A DNA stretch of 64,000 nt from Berghia stephanieae. Its lineage: Eukaryota > Mollusca > Gastropoda > Nudibranchia > Aeolidiidae. The stretch spans positions 40,307,918 to 40,371,917 of the forward strand of contig CM067451.1 of assembly GCA_034508935.3 (NCBI GenBank). Direction: 5' to 3'. Made by a program: the position numbers and the translations under genes. How positions within the stretch are numbered: position 1 is the stretch's first letter; each line of letters opens with the position of its first letter. Below, piece after piece: positions 34,569-45,782 of this stretch. The notes under the pieces were generated by a model. The model saw nothing but the letters and a program-made list of their open reading frames with translations, was not told where the DNA came from and made no database searches.

Positions 34569-34665
34569 TCATATTTAACTCCCTTCGTTGCGATCCTTAT
34601 GTGGGCGTATTTCCCTTGTTCAGGGGAGTTGACACAGAAGTACCTAACGTCAGCGTCCAACTTAC
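34569..34665 (-). pseudogene. Duplicated ZP-gene exon, intact frame (copy of 59097-59193)
   Basis: TTTGTAG acceptor and GTAAGT donor are kept. It encodes KLDADVRYFCVNSPEQGKYA and HIRIATKGVKY, with three replacements relative to the partner. Because its neighbour exon at 33829-34070 carries a stop, this copy is probably not used. Confidence 0.65.
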
Positions 34666-34781
34666 CTACAAAGGAGATGAAATTAGACTTAGCATTGTTA
34701 AATTTACATTATAGCATCATGAAAATGTTAATGATCAAAATAATGACAATGGCAAGGATGGGAATGACAACATTCACCAAG

Positions 34782-34998
34782 ACAACCGGTGTTTCTTTTT
34801 TACGAAATCCGCCGAAACCTGTCGATACCGGCGAAACCTGCCGAAACCCGTCGAAACCCGATAAAGTTATGGGAATAGTCTTATGGGGAGTGAACCTGGG
34901 ACTCTGGGAAGTGTACACCAGTCGGGAGTGAACCTGAGGCTATGGTTATTGGCGGGTTTCGGCGGATTTCGTAAAAACGAAACAGCCCCAAAACAACT
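34782..34998. mobile_element. About 210-bp element with 30-bp inverted ends, present only in segment copy 1
   Basis: TTTTTACGAAATCCGCCGAA (from about 34797) is the inverse of the right end (about 34945-34975). The flanks both read ACAAC. The partner segment lacks it at the matching site (near 59315), so it inserted after the duplication or was lost from copy 2. Confidence 0.65.
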
Positions 34999-35106
34999 AA
35001 TATGATAAAATCAATTTCAACGTACGATAAATATACCATAAATCGTTGACATTGAAAATAAACCAGTTTCGTCCCTTTATAAGACTATTCCGAGTTATAT
35101 ACTTTT

Positions 35107-35300
35107 AGTTAGTAGTAGACATCTGTCCATCTCAAGAAACGATGGTTTGCGCCCTGTGTAACTTTTGGTCTCATCAGTCTTGTTGAGAGCAGCGAAGGGT
35201 GGAGTCAGCAACCCGATCCTTGCCCGGCATCTACCCAGTATCAGTAATGGATGATAATGCAGCTATCGAATTTGCCGCACATGTAGTTTGACTGTGTAAC
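35107..35300 (-). mobile_element. LINE 3'-terminal fragment (zinc-knuckle type)
   Basis: The minus strand keeps GCTCTCAACAAGACTGATGA and the 3' untranslated AAACCATCGTTTCTTGAGA, matching the plus-strand copy at 36190-36500. The knuckle itself is degraded here. Confidence 0.55.
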
Positions 35301-35493
35301 AAAATTTTAATTCTACCGGAAATGAATTTTAATCGATGGATTTAGTGAATAAGAAATAAAATAACTACTGGTAGGAGTACAGCCGGTGCTGATTCTATTG
35401 ATCGAGGCCTTCTTGGAGGGGCTGTCGATTCTGTACACTTGTGTACTGGTGGCACTGATTTGAGTTGTCGCTCACATGACTACCAGTTTGTGG

Positions 35494-35776
35494 GGCTATG
35501 TGGTCTTGTGGTGTGACATTCGCTTTCGGATTTGAAGGTCCTGGGTTCGAGCCTCGCTCGGTGCATTGTTGAGTCATTCAAAATTACACTTTACTCACAT
35601 TCTCTCACATACTCAGTGTAAAATGAGTACCTGGCCGTCAACAGCGCTCTCTCTATCAAAATATAAATGTAATATCGCCTAACAGGCGTCATGTCCCGTT
35701 CTACATGTTCCATGTTGCGGGACCCTTGGTAAATTGCTTTGAGAAAATTTAGTGGATTGCGCTATTAAAAAGCTCT
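35494..35776 (+). mobile_element. SINE 1
   Basis: GGCTATGTGGTCTTGTGGTG head, B-box GGGTTCGAGCC, and a 3' end reduced to GCGCTATTAAAAAGCTC. Confidence 0.85.
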
Positions 35777-36189
35777 AGTTTTTCTTTGTTTTTGTTTTTT
35801 GTAATCAATACTCTGTTTTAATATAATCATCAGTTTTATCATACAGAAACCGGCGTTTTCTAACAGCCTTAATCAAAACTTCGTTCTTTTTCCAAATCAG
35901 CAGTAGAAAAAACAAACAGACTTGAAGATAGCTTAATTTGAGTTGTGCGATTATGTTGTCCACGCCTCGTGTCCCGCTCTAAGCCACATAAAGACCAGTC
36001 ATAGGAAAATATTTTTTATCGTACTCAGGTGTGAAATGAGAAGACGTTAACAGTTAATTCTAACGTAGCCTAACTTGAGTCATGTCTAGAGATCCCATGT
36101 AAAGCACTTTGAGCACGTTTAGTTTAAGTTAGAGCGAAGTTGGGGGAACTCGTTTGAATTTCCAAATTCAAGGTTGAGGAATTTTACAC

Positions 36190-36500
36190 AGTGGGAGAGC
36201 GATGACAAATAAGTATTCTTTTTTTTTGTTGTAACATATCACTGGAGATATGCGGTGATCGAGCGAGTGAAGAGAGGTGAGGAGAGGAGAAAGAAGAAGT
36301 TTGAGGAGAGGAGAGCAAGGAGGAAAGAGAGGCAGCAGATCCAAACACCAAACACACAGTCAGACTACGTGTGCAGCAACTGCGGTAGAGACTGCCATGC
36401 AAGGATCGGTCTGCTGAGCCACACCAGTCGCTGCTCTCAACAAGACTGATGAGACCAAAGTCACACAGGGGGTAAACCATCGTCTCTTGAGACGGAAAAT
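36190..36500 (+). mobile_element. LINE 3' end encoding a C-terminal zinc knuckle
   Basis: From about 36238 the frame reads WRYAVIERVKRGEERRKKKF, a basic stretch, then SDYVCSNCGRDCHARIGLLS, HTSRC and a stop at 36447. The C-x2-C-x12-H-x4-C knuckle after a basic region is a familiar C-terminus of non-LTR retrotransposon ORF2 in marine animals. 5' truncated; the clade was not fixed. Confidence 0.65.
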
Positions 36501-36686
36501 GCCTACTTACTACTATGGTGGAATGAAATATCTCAATTTGGTTTGAAATATCTAAAGTCACATTTATGTGTCTGAATGACATTATTTTAGTATAGCAGTT
36601 TTGAATGTAAAAAAAATAAATGTTTGTGCTAGTCACAGAATGATTCGTCTAGATCGCTTGTAACCCCCCCCCTTCCCCCCACCACC

Positions 36687-36718
36687 ACACACCCCACACA
36701 CACACACACACACACACA
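36687..36718. repeat. (CA)n microsatellite
   Basis: Short CA run preceded by a C-rich stretch at 36664-36690. Confidence 0.9.
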
Positions 36719-36809
36719 GAACAAACAAAACAACACAGCGATATTATTAAATATGGCACACAGGCAATCCAATTTTTATATCCGGTTCAGATTATCGTGA
36801 CAATATTTG

Positions 36810-36975
36810 CAGGTCCGATAACCGGACGCATTGCTGGGCTCGGTGTATTAACATTGTTGTAATGGGAATATTCTGGGTGGTTTGAGAGTATAACTTATTC
36901 CGTTACATCAACGGGCCGTAACAATTTGGGTTATCAGACCTGTGAATGAATACATGTCGGTTCAGACCAATTTGA
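36810..36975 (+). mobile_element. MITE family 6
   Basis: TTGCAGGTCCGATAACCGG on the left and GGGTTATCAGACCTGTGAAT on the right are inverted ends; the interior has AACATTGTTGTAATGGGAAT. Uninterrupted copy, useful for defining the family. Confidence 0.6.
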
Positions 36976-37193
36976 TAGATTTACAGGCTCGTGTTCTGTT
37001 TTCCACTTCATTATGAGACAACTGAATCTTTTAATTACGAGAAATACACGTACAAGCTATTTATATCCCGACCGTTTCACAACGTCTTAGATTTAACTAA
37101 ATGTCATCAGTTTTTCTATTCGAACAGTTGGCAAATAGTGTATGTGATATATTCATAAAATTACCAATATTTCCGTTCCTTTTATTTGAGCCA

Positions 37194-37930
<737 letters not shown>

Positions 37931-38600
37931 TATGATTATATTAATAATGTTACACTGCAGGGTATTACGCTTGGATAATAACGTGATAATATGTGAATAT
38001 ATAATATAATTATAGATATGGCCTCTATTTGATATTATGCGTTATCGTTTATGTAGAATTATTTATAGCTGGCCATGAGGAATTAATTTATGCAAATTGC
38101 AAAAGAAAAAGGAAAAATAAGATGAGAGAAGATTTTCCTTTGACTCTCAATATGGAATTTTTGTCCGATTGCAAAAACGTTTAGTATGGCTACGAAAAAA
38201 ATATTGAGACACGAAGCTACAACTATTTGGGTCGGATCAAAAATATTGGATGTTTGTATTAATATTTAATACCCAATCTTATAAATCAACATTGAATGCC
38301 GTTTATATAATTGATAAATTGTAACTATGCATAAAAGTTACACAGAGCATTTAAAGGTTTTTAGCTCTTAAACGATACGATGCGATACGAAAAATATATC
38401 ATTTTTGTCTCAATTTTGTTATGTTAAAATTTTAGAAAATAACAGTGATAATAATGCAAATCATTTTTCCTGTGCCTCTTTCAAATTTCTACTGTTTTAA
38501 ACAGTACAAAAATAAAATTGTTTCTTGAATTATAGATAGACGTCTATGTAGATTATAATTTATTTTTTGTCGTGATCTGAACAGTTAATTTGTTCACAAC
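37931..38600. other. No gene seen apart from the adjacent candidate exon
   Basis: AT-rich DNA. An AATAAA on the minus strand near 38563 could end a transcript that includes the candidate exon at 38604-38673. Confidence 0.5.
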
Positions 38601-38603
38601 TAT

Positions 38604-38673
38604 CTAGGTCTTTGTCGGTGACAGTGTCTCCTTTTCCTGTCTTTTCTTGTCAGCTTGTTGTCCTTCAACCTCA
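38604..38673 (-). CDS. Candidate terminal exon of the ZP mosaic gene
   Basis: A TTTTCTTTTTCAG acceptor precedes 70 bp ending in TAG. In one phase it reads EVEGQQADKKRQEKETLSPT, KT, stop, a charged tail. An AATAAA follows about 40 bp downstream. The phase does not fit the end of the ZP-C exon directly, so at least one exon (expected to hold a cleavage site and membrane segment) would lie between. Assignment is by position and strand only. Confidence 0.3.
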
Positions 38674-38728
38674 CTGAAAAAGAAAATCAAAGTTCTTTCC
38701 ATTATTACAACATCTTCATATCAACATG

Positions 38729-38829
38729 CATCATGTCTTGTTTTACATGTCACGAATTGCTGTTGGTCAGGGACCCTTTGTAAAGCGATTTGAGCACGAT
38801 TAGTAGATATTTCGCTATATAAAAGCTCA
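38729..38829 (+). mobile_element. SINE 1, 3' fragment
   Basis: Only the last third is present: CATGTCTTGTTTTACATGTC through TTCGCTATATAAAAGCTC. Confidence 0.7.
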
Positions 38830-39184
38830 AGAAGTTTTTTCTAAATATAAATTATTGATATCAAGGAAAACAGAAAAGAACCCAAAATTGTAGAGAGCCA
38901 TGGGAAGTGGCTGAAGCAGGGGATCGTCAAAATACTAAGTAAAAGGTAAAAATGAAAATTCTTGGGATGGGAAAAGTACAATTCTCTACTGTACGCCTAT
39001 GAAACTTTTCGTTTGATATCCAAAATTGTGAGATTTCTTGAAGAGGTATTTTTCTTTACAACTGTATGTCACATGGTGTGTGGGGTGGGGGTGGGGTTAC
39101 AAAAATTGTTTTGAAGTATTTTTACTTTGAAGTGGCATAAAATCGGAGTAATTATACGAGTCCAAAGTTAATAATTTAATAATT

Positions 39185-39455
39185 CAGTGGTATGACACTC
39201 GCTTTCGGATCAGAAGGTTTTGGGTTCGTGCCTCGCTTGACGCATAGTTGTCTTGAAAACGGCTCTTTACTCACATTCTCTCATCGTACTCAGGTATAAA
39301 GTGAGTAGCTGGCCGTTAACAGCGTTGTCTTTGTCCGAAAAAATAGTAATATCGACAAACCTGCGTCATGTCCCGACCTATATGTTATGTGTTACCCCTT
39401 GTAAAACGCTTTGAGCACGTTTAGTGGATATTGCGCTAAATACAAAAGCTCAAAA
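39185..39455 (+). mobile_element. SINE 1
   Basis: Starts inside the head (GGTATGACACTCGCTTTCGG). The tail is TTGCGCTAAATACAAAAGCTC with the last hexamers repeated. Confidence 0.8.
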
Positions 39456-39519
39456 GCTCAAAGCTAAATAATTTTCACGAGGGAGTTTTGACCATAATTC
39501 TCCGTACAATGACTTGATG

Positions 39520-39985
39520 GGAATAATTCGACGTGTACTGATTTTCAGATCTGATACTCCATTTGCTTATGGGCTCATTGTTGTAATGGGAATCTCCAAA
39601 AAATGACCCAATCTGTTTTCCATTACAACAATGTTAAAATAGGGAATGAGATTAGCGGAAGAGTAGCGTCCCTTGATTGGACGTCACCGGCGGAGAAGTT
39701 ATTTGTAAACAAACCAAATACAACCCAAGCGCTCCAAATACAAAATTTATTATTCATATTTCTGTACAAAAATGCATAACGTTGAGTATGATATGCATTT
39801 TTGTACAGAAATATGAATAATAAATTTTGTATTTGGAGCGCTTGGCTTGTAGTTGGTTTGTTTACAAATGACTTCTCCCCCGGTGACGTCCAATCAAGGG
39901 ACGCTACTCTTCCGCTAATCTCATCCCTATAGTCCCATAATTGAGTTCGGATGTAAGATCTACATATATGTACACGTCGTTATAA
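39520..39985 (-). mobile_element. MITE family 6 interrupted by MITE family 3
   Basis: GACGTGTACTGATTTTCAG and TGAGTTCGGATGTAAGATCT flank a MITE 3 that sits between AACAATGTTAAAA and GTCCCATAA. The host element therefore predates this MITE 3 insertion. Confidence 0.65.
39642..39927. mobile_element. MITE family 3, fold-back element with arms of about 140 bp
   Basis: GGGAATGAGATTAGCGGAAG on the left and its inverse on the right. The arms are inverted over nearly the whole 286 bp, meeting around AACGTTGAGTATGATA. TA flanks both sides. No coding capacity. Relatives at 47556-47839 and 53074-53217. Confidence 0.85.
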
Positions 39986-40025
39986 TTCTACCTGAAATAT
40001 TGGGAAATCATATCATTCCTTAGTA

Positions 40026-40320
40026 CGGCTATGTGGTCTTGTGTTATGATACTCGCTTTCCGATCGGAAGGTCCTGGGTTCGAGCCTCGCTCGGCGCATA
40101 GTTGAGTCCTTGGAAAAGACTCTTTACTCACATTCTCTCACCGTACTCAGGTGTAAAATGAGTACCTGGCTGTTAACAGCGTTGTCTTTGTCCGGAAAAT
40201 TGTAATATCTCCTAACAAGCGTCATGTCTCGTTCTACATGTTGAATGTTGTTGTTGACCAGGGACCCCTTGTAAAGCGCTTTGAGCACATTTAATGGATA
40301 TTGCGCTATATAAAAGCTCT
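40026..40320 (+). mobile_element. SINE 1, near-consensus copy
   Basis: The best-preserved copy: GGCTATGTGGTCTTGTGTTA head, B-box GGGTTCGAGCC, body TTAACAGCGTTGTCTTTGTC, tail TTGCGCTATATAAAAGCTC. Confidence 0.9.
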
Positions 40321-40380
40321 ATTAAAAAAAAGAAAGGTAATCGATGAAAATGGTCTTACCCGTTGAATACAAAATTTATT

Positions 40381-40735
40381 TAATAATAATAATAATAATA
40401 ATGGTATGAATTTATAGTGCGCCAAACATCCCTTCATCAGGAGGGCTCTGGGCGCATAACATAGATTAACTTAATCATTAAGTCCCTAAAACAGTACACG
40501 AACAACGCTAATTATACACATAATCAAAAGAAAGCCTGTCGGAATAAGAATGTCTTCAATCGACACTTAAATTCCTCTAGTGAAGACGAAGAACGTATCT
40601 CTAGTGGTAGTAAATTCCACAACCTTGGACCAGAATGCTGAAAGGCGCGTTCACCAGCCTTCACTCGACAGCGGGGTGTTTTCAATTTGAGGTCGTTCGT
40701 TGATGATTTAATGATTGTAGAGTATAGTTTCGTTT
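40381..40735 (-). mobile_element. CR1/L2-type LINE, extreme 3' end
   Basis: The minus strand encodes RVKAGERAFQHSGPRLWNLL then LPLEIRSSSS and FKCRLKTFLFRQAFF, stop. This is the C-terminal F-x-x-x-G-P-x-L-W-N-x-L-P-x-x-I-R signature of CR1/L2-group ORF2. The 3' UTR contains CAGAGCCCTCCTGATGAAGG and ends in an (ATT)n tail at the left edge. Confidence 0.8.
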
Positions 40736-40762
40736 AAAAAATCCAAGCAACAGTAGTAGTGG

Positions 40763-41004
40763 TCCTTCAGAGCCAATAATGATAATGGAGCCGAAGTTTA
40801 TCCCTGTTTCTATGGCGTGAAACGGACAATAGCAATTGCTTGCTATTCTTTGGAAAGGACGCTAGTATATCGCAAAGTACTTTCCGCCAGGTCTATCAGA
40901 CCCAGCTACCCAATAACTGCTGGGTCAGCAAAATCTCGACTGAACCCAGGATCGATCACGGTCCCTTTGCGTATGAAGTGAGTGCTCCACCAACTGAGCT
41001 ATTG
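40763..41004 (-). mobile_element. SINE 3
   Basis: Inverse copy with head AGCTCAGTTGGTGGAGCAC at its right end, immediately followed by (TAA)n. Confidence 0.8.
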
Positions 41005-41006
41005 TG

Positions 41007-41021
41007 ATAATAATAATAATA

Positions 41022-41061
<40 letters not shown>

Positions 41062-41096
41062 TAATAATAATAATAATAATGATGATGATGATGACG

Positions 41097-41178
<82 letters not shown>

Positions 41179-41208
41179 GATTTACTATTTTCATCATCGT
41201 CATCATCA

Positions 41209-41255
<47 letters not shown>

Positions 41256-41280
41256 TCATCATCATCATCATCATCATCTC
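41007..41280. repeat. (TAA)n / (TGA)n / (TCA)n compound microsatellite
   Basis: TAA blocks to 41180, then TCA from 41190. Predicted Ile, Tyr, Met or His homopeptides are artefacts. Confidence 0.95.
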
Positions 41281-41284
41281 AAGT

Positions 41285-43400
41285 ACAATTATTTCATATA
41301 CGGGAAAATAATATTTTACTACCGACCGTTGTTTCTTTCCTACACTGCGCCCACCAGCGTGAGGGTTTGGGCTCTTGTGCTACGGCGTGATCGTTGGGAG
41401 ATGGCATGCTTGTAAACAGACTCTTTGTGGCAACCCTTGTGAAAACAAGAAAAAAGAAGAAAAGATTAAAGACCTTGCTCAGAATGCCTATCTGAAAATT
41501 TAAAAATTGTAGATTTTAAGAGATAAAAATAGTAGTCGCAATCGTTAACTTTACTGGTCAACAATTTACACTAACAGAGAGAACTGATGTTAAATCATAG
41601 GTCCTGTTATTGTAGATCAGTCTTGGTCAGAATTTATGTTTGCGCTTAACTGGCTGCAAGTCTGGTCCTATGTGTTTAATGCCATGAGAGTTTGCAAAAG
41701 TGTGTAGAAAATGGAGAATTGTTGGTGTGTAAACCACAGATAAGGGCGATATAAAAACCACTGAATTTGTTGCTTTTTAAAAAATACGAATCCAATTTTA
41801 AAAATTAGGTCAAATGCAACGCTTGGTATAAGGGGGCCCAAGTTTCGATTAAAGTTTTGTGGTGTCAAAATCATTTTAGTTTGTTAATTGAACTAATTTG
41901 ATATGAGTTTTTTTCAAAATAAAGTCAATGTTTAAAACAGTTTATTAGGAAAATTACATACAATTAAAGTTGACCATCACACCACGTGACTACTCTATAA
42001 TGCATATTATAAGGTTACCCAATGATGACTAAAAGTTCAAAGATTTCTCCCACATGGCTTCATAAAGAATTAAGAGGTAACCTAGTTAAACACCAACAAT
42101 TGAAACCCAAATTTTTTACCATTTGGATATTGCCCTGGGCAGTGGAGTGGCGTGCTTTACAATATAAGGTGGTGCCAGAATAAGAAGAAAATGACTTAAT
42201 ACATGCTATATTTGTAAATACAAAAGGAAGGAAAAAATATACAGAAAAGACTTACTCAAATAAGTATGAGGCGGTATTTACTATTTCTCAGTTTTATCTT
42301 TTCTTAAATGCTGTAATCCATTTTTAAAAGATGGTCGGTGCCAGGCAGCAAATCAACCAATATAGCCACGCCCCTGGCCCTGGGCATGTCAAGGGCGATC
42401 AAATTTGATAAACGGAAAGACCTGCAACGCCCAACTATTGCCTTGTCTTGTCTAGTCTTGTCATTAAGTCGCAACTTCATCCTTCGAAGATAATCACGAC
42501 TGTGTTACTTGTGATTTTAATCTGACATAACGTTTTATTCTCATTTTAAAAAAAGCCCTGAATTTCGAAGAAAGCATAACTTTTGATATTACTTGAGGGT
42601 AAGAAAAGTGTGGAAAAGTGAACATCGTAAAACTAAAACTGAAATTCCAAAACTAAAATTATGAGCTGAACTAAAACCACGGGTTAAGTGAGTGATAGAA
42701 AGACAATGGGTCGTAAGAACTCTTATATAACCTTGAATAGATATTTATGCAATATCGATCTATCAAATACAAAGGGGAAACGCATGGATTTAGAAGCAGT
42801 GCACTTACATAAAATTGTCTAAGAATGTTTAGCAGCAAACGACTAGAAGAAACTTAAGACTGTTGACAAACGTATTTTTCCCATTCGACAGATAAAATAA
42901 TATGAGTTCAGCCATTATCTAAACTATATTTTTGTGGGTTTTTTTTTTGTTATTTCCCCCCCCCCCCCAACGTATTATTCCGATTGGACAAATAAAATTA
43001 AATGAAAACACACATAATGCTTTATTCCATAAATAATTAAAATCTTTTAGAAAACTGAAATTATGCCCCTTTAGCTAAACGATTACATTAGAAATGCTAC
43101 TTTTGAGGATAAAAGCCAATCTGCCAAATCATGTAAACCGGTAAATGACCAACCATTATGCCTAATAGATTTTATAAATAATCATTTGAGTCAACTGGTG
43201 ACAAAATTACCCATGATTAAAAAAAAAAAAGTTACTCGTGTATCAATCAATCTGTTCAAAACAGTTTTATAATTATATAGATTTGTCAGCAAATCTTGTT
43301 AATTTGCAAAAATTTACTATTGGCTGTATGGAACAATTTTGGTCTCCACCTCTATTTTTATTTAAAGAATAGATTAATATAGTAGTAATATAAAGATCTG
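41285..43400. other. 2.1-kb stretch without recognised genes or repeats
   Basis: AT-rich, with a poly-C run at 42957-42968. Short open frames show no motif. If the ZP gene extends from 44.6 to 38.6 kb, this would be intronic, and a membrane-segment exon could be hidden here; I could not find one with convincing borders. Confidence 0.4.
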
Positions 43401-43403
43401 AAC

Positions 43404-43515
43404 AAGTGTGTATGAAAGGTGCCAGACAAAGCAAGAAAGAAAATACAAGTAGGTGGACTGATTTTTTTTTCTCATATTTTTTTTCTTGCTTTGTCTGACA
43501 CCTTTCATACACATT
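43404..43515. repeat. Hairpin with arms of about 38 bp
   Basis: GTGTATGAAAGGTGCCAGAC at 43407 and GTCTGACACCTTTCATACAC at its inverse position (43493-43512) delimit the arms, joined by a T-rich loop of about 30 bases. Only one mismatch near the tips. Confidence 0.8.
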
Positions 43516-43889
43516 TTGTGAGTACAGAGAAGGTTGCTTTCTCTGATCCGTCTATCAGATACCATTCTATTTATACTCTTATCCAAAATGAAAATAAGAA
43601 ATCATATTCTTATAAGTATTAACTCAATGAATGTTACTGCTCTCCCAAACAAAATCTGTAACTGTGTAAGATTCTTAAACAGATGAATTTATTTTAATAT
43701 AGTAATTAAGGGTTTAATAGGCCAATAGGCATTTAAACATACTGTAAAGATACATCGAATTGACATGTTAACAAATATGAATCGGAAGCATAATGTTGAA
43801 TGAGAAAGAGATGCATGAAATTATATTATGCTTAGAAATGGAAAAAACATCTAAATTTTGAAAAAAAGAAAGAAAAGTTTTCATCAATC

Positions 43890-44275
43890 ATGGTGACACA
43901 TACACACACACACAGACACACACACAGACACATACACAGACACACACACACAGACACACACACATAGACACACACACAGACACAGACACACACACACAGA
44001 CACACACACAGGCACACACACACAGACACACACACAGACACACACAGAGACACACATACACAGACACACAGACACACACACACAGACACACACACACAGA
44101 CAACACACACAGACACACACACAGACACACACAGACACACACACAAAGACACACACACACAGACACAGACACACACAGACACACACACAGACAGACACAC
44201 ACACACAGACACACACACACAGACATACACACACAGACACACACACAACGCACACACACACACACACATACACAG
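43890..44275. repeat. (CACA)n / CAGACA microsatellite
   Basis: CA dinucleotides with a GA insertion every 6-10 bases over about 385 bp. Cys/Val frames are artefacts. Confidence 0.95.
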
Positions 44276-44420
44276 ATATTAACCATCATAACAAATTATC
44301 TTTAGCAATCAAAATCATATATTTTTCTTTCTTAATGAATGTTGGCGTAATTGTTGTAGGCAAATCATCATGGAATATCATGTGTATGATTTTTCTTCCC
44401 TGTGAAATGTTAACTAATAC

Positions 44421-44574
44421 TGCATTATGGCACATACAATTCTGCATTATGGCACATACAATTCTGCATTATGGCACATACAATTCTGCATTATGGCACA
44501 TACAATTCTGCATTATGGCACATACAATTCTGCATTATGGCACATACAATTCTGCATTATGGCACATACAATTC
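44421..44574. repeat. Seven tandem copies of a 22-bp unit
   Basis: TGCATTATGGCACATACA plus ATTC repeated seven times with no mismatches, so the array is young or homogenised. It lies 75 bp downstream of the ZP-C exon donor. Confidence 0.95.
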
Positions 44575-44647
44575 TCACTTATAAAATTCTCCGAGGTATA
44601 TTACTGACACATAATGGTTCAGAAATGAGAAAAAATATTTTACTTAC

Positions 44648-44804
44648 CACAGGGCAAGGATCATTCTCGAAACACAAGACAGAATAACAATGGAATTCTA
44701 CGTCCTCATTCCCCTCAAACCCAAATAAAGGGAAAGGTTTGGTAATCAGAGTCTTTGATTCATTCTTTGAGAAAGCTGATATTGGGAAATCCTCACATGG
44801 ACAA
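44648..44804 (-). CDS. ZP mosaic gene, ZP-C exon
   Basis: TCTATTTTCAG acceptor, GTAAGT donor, 157 bp. It encodes CPCEDFPISAFSKNE, KTLITKPFPLFGFEGNEDVE and FHCYSVLCFENDPCP. This is the ZP-C core: Gly-Cys-Pro-x-(D/E), a central Phe-rich strand with F-x-F-x-G, then the H-C-x-x-x-x-C disulfide pair. ZP domains polymerise extracellular proteins. The upstream exon at 45432-45519 supplies the first two bases of the opening Gly codon, so the join is in frame. The expected following C-x-x-C, furin site and membrane anchor are not in this exon. Confidence 0.8.
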
Positions 44805-44828
44805 CTGAAAATAGATTTAATGGAAGCT

Positions 44829-45019
44829 ACCATTTCTGCAGCGTGAAACGGACAATAGCATATACCTAGTATCCTTTGGATAGGATGCTTGTCTATCACA
44901 AAGTACTTTCCACCATATCCAACAGATCCAGATACCCATTTACTCGATGCACCCGGGATCAATCTTGGTCACTTTGCGTGTGAAGCGAGTGTTCTACCAA
45001 CTGAGCTATCGGGACCCCC
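44829..45019 (-). mobile_element. SINE 3, 3'-truncated
   Basis: Head GGTCCCGATAGCTCAGTTGG (inverse) at its right end. It sits in the intron only 25 bp from the ZP-C acceptor. Confidence 0.8.
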
Positions 45020-45254
45020 ATAAAGTATGCGTTTAATTATATGCTTAGTGACCATTTGAAGAAAGCGGACATGTTTAATTTGACCATCACATGAGGTTGA
45101 CTGATTTCATATTGTATTTATATTGTTATCAAAATGCATTTCCTTGTGTGATGAGATTTAAATTATATCTCGTTGCAGTCTTGATTAAGAAAAACTATTA
45201 CTATTACTTCTCATTTCTTTATTTATTTACTCATGCTTCCCACAAAACCTCCCC

Positions 45255-45262
45255 CCCCCCCA

Positions 45263-45293
<31 letters not shown>

Positions 45294-45400
45294 CTCGATC
45301 TCTCTCTCTCCCTCTCTCCCTCTCTGTCTCTCTCCTACTCTCTCTCTCTCTCTCTCTCCCTCCCTCCTCTCTCTCTCTCCCCCCCCCCCTCTCATTCTAT
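45255..45400. repeat. (CT)n-rich tract
   Basis: Interrupted CT dinucleotides with two poly-C runs, about 30 bp from the donor of the next exon. Confidence 0.9.
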
Positions 45401-45431
45401 CTCTTCTTCATGTCTCCACTGTTTTACTTAC

Positions 45432-45519
45432 CCATGTTCATCCAGAAAGGTTGCATTCTTTTCGAGATCCGGAGATGAGGCAAAGCAGTCGTATGGAATA
45501 ACGCCCGTTGCAAGGTCAT
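45432..45519 (-). CDS. ZP mosaic gene, 88-bp exon between ZP halves
   Basis: It encodes DLATGVIPYDCFASSPDLEK then NATFLDEHG. This supplies the conserved Cys-(F)-A-(S/T) segment that precedes G-C-P-x-D in ZP domains. Borders: AACAG acceptor and GTAAGT donor. It starts in phase 1 and ends in phase 2, exactly what the exon at 48559-48757 and the exon at 44648-44804 need. Too short to stand out as an open frame; found by phase and motif. Confidence 0.75.
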
Positions 45520-45617
45520 CTGTTCAAATGTTTAGAAAAATAATACGTTGTGTATATTAACGGATTTTTTCCCTGTATAAATTGCTAATATGGACAAAGA
45601 AAAATAAAGGAAAAACT

Positions 45618-45782
45618 GGAGCTTTTATTGTGCGCAATATCCACCAAAACGTGCTCAATTTTACAATTTCTTCTTCTTCTTCCTCTTCTTTTTTCCTTCC
45701 TCTTCTTCTTCTCCTCCATTTTGTCCTCCTCATTTTCCTCTTCCCCCTCCTCCTCCGCCTCCTCCTCCTCTTCTTCTTCTTG
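45618..45782. repeat. SINE 1 tail fragment and (TTC)n tract
   Basis: GCGCAATATCCACCAAAACG at 45632 is a scrap of an inverse SINE 1; a TTC/TCC-rich tract follows at 45665-45782. Confidence 0.7.

Larger units (their letters stand above)
31660..35300. repeat. Segmental duplication, copy 1 (partner 53875-59815)
   Basis: Shared in order with the partner: the GTTAAAGAGGGTTGACCAGG region, MITE 2, SINE 3, a SINE 1 fragment, SINE 4 with its 92-bp tandem pair, two exons, another SINE 3 and a LINE tail. Copy 1 lacks about 2.1 kb present at 56443-58533. The same insertions in both copies predate the duplication. Confidence 0.9.

Noticed and set aside
43273-43586. Minus-strand frames with Lys-rich and hydrophobic stretches as the missing ZP cleavage-site and membrane exon
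   Set aside because: The supposed acceptor lacks a pyrimidine tract and the sequence lies in a hairpin; the motif match is too weak.
43832-44289. Three Cys/Val-rich frames of 129-145 codons
   Set aside because: All three frames of the CA/GA microsatellite are open at once.
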